NCBI RefSeq assembly: GCF_017814915.1
Contig: NZ_JAGIPZ010000009.1
Span: forward strand, 1-64,000
Length of the DNA: 64,000 bases
Direction of reading: 5' to 3'
Source of the DNA: Herbaspirillum sp. LeCh32-8
GTDB taxonomy: Bacteria > Pseudomonadota > Gammaproteobacteria > Burkholderiales > Burkholderiaceae_D
This document shows positions 60,257 through 64,000 of this stretch, in pieces. A program made the translations under genes and the position numbers. Within the stretch, counting starts at the first letter, position 1. Each line of letters opens with the position of its first letter. A model generated the notes under the pieces. The model was not told the origin of the DNA and did no database searches. It saw nothing but the letters and a program-made list of their open reading frames with translations.

Positions 60257-62383
60257 TCACGCCAGGTCGGGCTCGGCCTGGGTCGCCGGCATGGCGCCGG
60301 AGGCAGCGGCGGCACGGCGCGCATCCTGTTCGCGGAAAAATTCCTGCACCATCGCCAGTTCGCGCGTGCGCTTGAACGGCGGCAGGCTCTGCCAGATGCG
60401 GCGTCCGTAGTTCTTGGTGATGATGCGCGGGTCGCAGATCATCAGCACGCCGCGGTCGCCCTCGTCGCGAATCAGGCGGCCGGCGCCCTGCTTGAGGTTG
60501 ATGATGGCCGACGGCAGTTGGTGATGCACGAAGCCGTTCAGGCCCTGCTTTTCCATCTCGGAAATGCGCGCGGCCAGCACTGGGTCGTCCGGCGGCGAGA
60601 ACGGCAGCTTGTCGATGATCACCAACGACAGCGCATCGCCGCGCACGTCCACGCCTTCCCAGAAACTCTGGCTGCCGATCAGAACGCCGTTGCCGGCGGC
60701 GCGGAAGCGGTCCAGCAGCTCGGTGCGCCCGGCCTCGCCCTGCACGAAGAGCGGGAAATTCAGGCCGCGTTCCTCGAACTCGACGCGCAGGCGTTCGGCC
60801 GCGCGGTTCACCGCACGCAGCGTGGTGCACAGGAAAAAGCAGCGGCCACCGGCGGCCTCGATGGTCGGCAGCGCAGCATCGATGACGGCATCGGTGTACT
60901 CGAAGGAGTTCGGCTGCGGCAGGTTCTGCGGCACATACAGGATGCCCTGCTCGCCGTAGTTGAACGGGCTGGGCCAGGACTGCGCCGGCGCATTCCACAA
61001 GCCCATCTGCGCGGCATAGTGATTGAAGTCGCGCTTCACCGCCAACGTGGCCGAGGTGAAGATCCACGAGCGCGGCGTGCCTTCGCGCTGCCGGTTGAAG
61101 ATGGGCGCGATCGACAGCGGCGTGCGGTGCAGCTGCAGCGAGGACGAGAAGGCCTCGACCCACAGCACATAGAACGGTTTTTCTTCCGGCGCTGGTTCCT
61201 CTTCCTCGCCCTCCTTCTTTGCTGCAGCCGGTTTGCTCGGCTTGGCAGGCTTGGCCGATGCCAACTCCTCGGGCGCGTTCCAGGTCTCCAGCTGACGCAG
61301 GATTTCGTTGGCGCGATCACGACATTGCTGGATGCTCTCGGCGCGCTCGGCCTGTTTTTCCAGCACGGTGATCATGTCATCCATGCAGTCCTTCAGGGTG
61401 TCAAGCGCGGGGAAGAAAGCGGCCGACGGTGCGATCTGGTTCAGCGCCAGCCGCACTGAATCTTCCGGGAAGGCCAGCCGGAGATCGCGCGCGGCGCGCT
61501 CCACCGGCGCCACCACGCGCGGCCAGTCGGCGCCGTCGCGGGCATGCGACAGCCCCTCGGCCAGCACGTCGCGGCACAACTCCAGCACCTGCGAGGTGGA
61601 GACCGTCTCGCCGAAGAACAGCGTGGCGGTTTCCGGCAACTGGTGCGCCTCATCGAAGATCACGGTATTGGCTGACGGCAGCAGCTCGGCAATGCCGGTG
61701 TCCTTCAAGGCGACGTCGGCGAAGAACAGGTGATGGTTCACCACCACCACGTCGGCCTGCTGCGCTTCCTTGCGCGCCTTCATGACGAAGCAATCCTGGT
61801 AGTACTGGCATTCGGCGCCGAAACAGGTATCGCGGGTAGAAGTCACCAGGTTCCAGACCGAGGCGGTCTCCGGCACCTGGGTCAGCTCGGCCTTGTCGCC
61901 TGACGAAGTGGTCTTCACGAAGCGCGAGATGTCGCGCAGGTAACCCACGTCCTCACGCGCAGTGAGGCGCCCGTTTTGCAGCGTGCGCTCGAGATGGAAA
62001 TGGCAGACGTAGTTGCTGCGGCCCTTCAGCAGCGCCACCGACACCGGCGCCTGCAGGGCGCGACGCACGGTCGGGATGTCGCGATTGTAGAGCTGGTCTT
62101 GCAGCGTCTTGGTGCCGGTGGAGACGATCACCTTGCCGCCCCACAGCAAGGCCGGCACCAGATAGGCGAAGGTCTTGCCGGTGCCGGTGCCGGCCTCGGC
62201 GATCAGGGTGCCCTGGCCGGCGATGGCCGACGCGATCGCCTTGGCCATTGCGGTCTGCGAATGACGCGGCTTGAAGCTGCCCACGGCGCCGCCCAGCGGC
62301 CCGCCGGCGCCAAATAGCGCGTCGATCTCGGCATCGTGGATACCCGGTGTTTCCGGTACGGCGATATCGTCTGGGGCACTCAC
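60257..62383 (-). CDS. DinG/YoaA-family ATP-dependent DNA helicase (XPD-like, Fe-S)
   Basis: The 708-residue SF2 helicase has Walker A EAGTGTGKTFAYL (about 63-75), the DEAH box in VIFDEAHQLPE, four cysteines suited to a 4Fe-4S cluster (NYVCHFHLE, DTCFGAEC, DCFVM), and C-terminal helicase motifs GSQSFWEGVDVRGDALSLV and QGAGRLIRDEGDRG. A Lys/Glu-rich insert lies near residue 390. By length and motifs it is closer to E. coli YoaA than to DinG. It probably unwinds damaged or replication-linked DNA structures. Confidence 0.93.
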   Translation of the reverse strand: MSAPDDIAVPETPGIHDAEIDALFGAGGPLGGAVGSFKPRHSQTAMAKAIASAIAGQGTLIAEAGTGTGKTFAYLVPALLWGGKVIVSTGTKTLQDQLYNRDIPTVRRALQAPVSVALLKGRSNYVCHFHLERTLQNGRLTAREDVGYLRDISRFVKTTSSGDKAELTQVPETASVWNLVTSTRDTCFGAECQYYQDCFVMKARKEAQQADVVVVNHHLFFADVALKDTGIAELLPSANTVIFDEAHQLPETATLFFGETVSTSQVLELCRDVLAEGLSHARDGADWPRVVAPVERAARDLRLAFPEDSVRLALNQIAPSAAFFPALDTLKDCMDDMITVLEKQAERAESIQQCRDRANEILRQLETWNAPEELASAKPAKPSKPAAAKKEGEEEEPAPEEKPFYVLWVEAFSSSLQLHRTPLSIAPIFNRQREGTPRSWIFTSATLAVKRDFNHYAAQMGLWNAPAQSWPSPFNYGEQGILYVPQNLPQPNSFEYTDAVIDAALPTIEAAGGRCFFLCTTLRAVNRAAERLRVEFEERGLNFPLFVQGEAGRTELLDRFRAAGNGVLIGSQSFWEGVDVRGDALSLVIIDKLPFSPPDDPVLAARISEMEKQGLNGFVHHQLPSAIINLKQGAGRLIRDEGDRGVLMICDPRIITKNYGRRIWQSLPPFKRTRELAMVQEFFREQDARRAAAASGAMPATQAEPDLA

Positions 62384-62532
62384 TGCGGCAAACCTGTGGC
62401 AAGAAAAACTGAATGGCGGAACGCCGGCATCAAGCCGGTTCCGGGCGAAGCGAAATCACATCGGGAAATGCGTGACAGGACGCTATTTTAGCGGAGACGA
62501 GACAGCCGGGCCCAAACGCTGCCGACGGCGGA

Positions 62533-62739
62533 TCAGGCGGGGATGTCGGGCACCAGCTGCATCTTCAGCAGCGAGATGTGGTCCTTCAGCTGGAGCTTGC
62601 GTTTCTTCAGGCGACGCAGCTGCAGATCTTCCGAGCGGGAATCGCGGGTAAGCATGTCGATCACGCTGTCGAGGTCGCGGTGCTCGACTTCGAGTTCGAT
62701 GATGCGGCGCTGGATGTCTTCGCGATGCGTGCTGGTCAT
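62533..62739 (-). CDS. Small DUF465 (YdcH-like) coiled-coil protein
   Basis: The 68-residue product begins MTSTHREDIQRRIIELEVEHRDLDSVIDML and is nearly all charged helix ending LLKMQLVPDIPA, typical of the DUF465/YdcH family. Its function is not known. The ATG at 62739 is chosen because the family begins there; longer in-frame readings upstream have unrelated composition. It lies about 150 bp upstream of the helicase gene on the same strand. Confidence 0.85.
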   Translation of the reverse strand: MTSTHREDIQRRIIELEVEHRDLDSVIDMLTRDSRSEDLQLRRLKKRKLQLKDHISLLKMQLVPDIPA

Positions 62740-62953
62740 GGTGTATGGCGGTTGCTGGCTGGTGTCGTATCGGATGTCGTGCTGGCTTCGGCCCCAAGCC
62801 ATGGGCTCGCACTGCCGCCGCAACTTACCTCAGGGAATGAGCGCTAGTGTAATCCACCGGCAGCGGCGCGCCAACCTCGCGCAGGCGGCCGGGCTGCCCC
62901 GGTGGCGGCCGACCAACAGTCGGCGCGCCGGGGCGATGGCGGGATCGCCCCGC

Positions 62954-63868
62954 TTACTTGGCGGCCGGCGTGGTGGCCGACTGCGCCTCACGCTGCTTGC
63001 GCTCGGCGCGCTCGCGCTCGTTCTCGGCCTTCTTGCGCTCCACGTCCAGGCGATGCGCCTCGGCGTCCTTGATGCGCTGCTCGCGGGCGGCGGCGTTGGC
63101 CGCGCGCTCAGGCGCCTTGGCGGCCTCTTCCGCCTGCTGCTGGCGCACCTTGGCTTCGTGCTCACGCACGCGATAGTCGGCGGGCACATCCTTATTCTGG
63201 TCGATGCGCTGCTGCACATCGCGGTTCTTGGCGTTGCTCTCCTGCACCTTGCGGGCGGAGGCGGCTTCCTTGTCCTTCTGCTCGGCGAGACGGCGCGCCG
63301 ACTCTTCCTGATCCTTGGCGTGCTGCTCGGCCAGCGAGCGGTCGCGCTCGTCGACATTGGCCTGGCGCTGGTAGACGTTGGCCTCGACCTCGACCTGCTT
63401 GATGTTCTTCTCGGCCACGCGCTTGCGCTCCTTGGCCGCCTCCAGACAGGAGTTCACCAGGAACTTGCCGTAGCAGGTGCGCTGGTCCAGCGTGTAGCGG
63501 ACATTGGCGGCCTCGCGATCTTCCTTGGCCTCGTCCAGCGCCTTTTGCGCCACGTCGCCGGACTTGATGGTGCCGGCCGGATAACGCTGGTTCAGCGGCG
63601 CGCGGGCTTCCAGCTCGGCGAAGCGCTCGCGGCTCATCGTCACCGGCTGTACGGCGGCCGGCGTGGTCCCGGTAGCGGTGGCGTCACCGCCCGTGTTGGT
63701 TGCGGCCGATGCCGCCGGCGTTTGCGCTGCGCTCCAGCCCGCAGCACCGGTCAGCAGCAGGCCGCCCAGCACGCGCGAAAGTTGGGAAACGCTAGGAAAG
63801 CGGAAAACGCCCTTGGCATCAGCGAAAAAGCCTTGCATGTAGTTCTTGTCCATCTGGTAGTTGATCAT
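62954..63868 (-). CDS. Secreted charged coiled-coil protein of unknown function
   Basis: The 304-residue product has an unusual N-terminus (MINYQMDKNYMQGFFADAKGV) before a hydrophobic stretch (VLGGLLLTGAAGWSAAQT), which looks like a signal peptide cleaved near AAQ. A Thr/Ala-rich linker follows. From about residue 80 to the end it is highly charged helix (E, K, R, A, Q) with two cysteines close together (RTCYGKFLVNSCLEAAKERKR, about 133 and 142). The ATG overlaps the stop of the upstream gene as ATGA. I do not recognise a named family. A periplasmic structural or envelope role is only an inference. Confidence 0.8.
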   Translation of the reverse strand: MINYQMDKNYMQGFFADAKGVFRFPSVSQLSRVLGGLLLTGAAGWSAAQTPAASAATNTGGDATATGTTPAAVQPVTMSRERFAELEARAPLNQRYPAGTIKSGDVAQKALDEAKEDREAANVRYTLDQRTCYGKFLVNSCLEAAKERKRVAEKNIKQVEVEANVYQRQANVDERDRSLAEQHAKDQEESARRLAEQKDKEAASARKVQESNAKNRDVQQRIDQNKDVPADYRVREHEAKVRQQQAEEAAKAPERAANAAAREQRIKDAEAHRLDVERKKAENERERAERKQREAQSATTPAAK

Positions 63869-64000
63869 GACAGCCGGTCGGCGACGGTGCGACGATCCGC
63901 CTCCAGGTATTCCTTCGACTGCATCTCAATGATACGTGAAACGGTGCGGTGGAACTCGTTGGACAGGGTCCCCGCAGTGTAAAGCTCGTCCGGCTCGACC
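63865..64000 (-). CDS. C-terminal end of an unidentified gene, cut by the window edge
   Basis: On the minus strand an open frame enters at 64000 and ends at a TGA at 63865-63867; the last 45 residues include VEPDELYTAGTLSNEFHRTV and end EYLEADRRTVADRLS. The stop overlaps the start of the coiled-coil protein gene (ATGA), so the two are translationally coupled. The family cannot be named from this fragment. Confidence 0.7.
   Translation of the reverse strand, partial: VEPDELYTAGTLSNEFHRTVSRIIEMQSKEYLEADRRTVADRLS

Overview
The window is high-GC, densely coded chromosomal DNA of a betaproteobacterium. Gene order and protein sequences fit Burkholderiales, family Oxalobacteraceae, most likely Herbaspirillum or a close relative. 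This assignment rests on recognised synteny (ndk-rlmN-rodZ-ispG-hisS-yfgM-bamB-der-hfq-hflX-hflK-hflC-hisZ-purA; dinG-like/PilZ/surE/pcm/nlpD/rpoS) and was not checked by a database search. Almost everything from 1.37 kb onward looks like core genome.

Left edge (1-1341): AT-richer accessory DNA. It holds the terminal repeats of an IS21-type element, a small AlpA/excisionase-like HTH gene with two palindromes upstream, about 0.5 kb without a credible gene, and a 3' fragment of tRNA-Arg(UCU). The fragment looks like the distal attachment repeat of an island integrated in a tRNA gene lying left of the window.

1.37-16.6 kb: a GNAT acetyltransferase, a secreted DUF3300 protein with a very long Gln/Arg-rich tail, prfC (RF3) behind a leader with a terminator-like hairpin, a tandem composite repeat block, ppa, the hemC-hemD-hemX-hemY operon, the divergent ppc, a secreted dienelactone-hydrolase-like protein, and an HDOD protein.

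17-24.4 kb: argH, then a complete branched-chain amino-acid ABC transporter (livK, hairpin, livH-livM-livG-livF), a second repeat block, and tRNA-Leu(CAG) with a consensus promoter and a partial duplication of its 3' end and terminator.

24.4-36 kb: pbpC (PBP1C) with its usual partner, a giant periplasmic alpha-2-macroglobulin with a thioester motif; a LysR regulator divergent from an MFS efflux pump; and a PRISE-type reductase.

36-52.6 kb, all on the minus strand: a long housekeeping array from ndk to a purine phosphoribosyltransferase. It covers rRNA methylation, isoprenoid synthesis (ispG), tRNA charging (hisS), outer-membrane assembly (bamB), ribosome assembly (der), RNA regulation (hfq), membrane proteolysis control (hflX/K/C), histidine (hisZ) and purine (purA) synthesis. 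A run of three terminator-like hairpins separates hflC from hisZ.

52.8-64 kb: a Bax-inhibitor-1 membrane protein, rlmD, and the rpoS-nlpD-pcm-surE cluster followed by a PilZ c-di-GMP effector, a DinG/YoaA-type helicase, a small DUF465 protein, a secreted charged coiled-coil protein and a gene cut by the right edge.

I found no CRISPR array, toxin-antitoxin pair, prophage or defence cluster inside the window. The least explained parts are the island boundary, the repeat blocks, several RNA-structured leaders or intercistronic hairpins, the tRNA-Leu tail duplication, the PRISE reductase with an altered active-site region, and the secreted coiled-coil protein.
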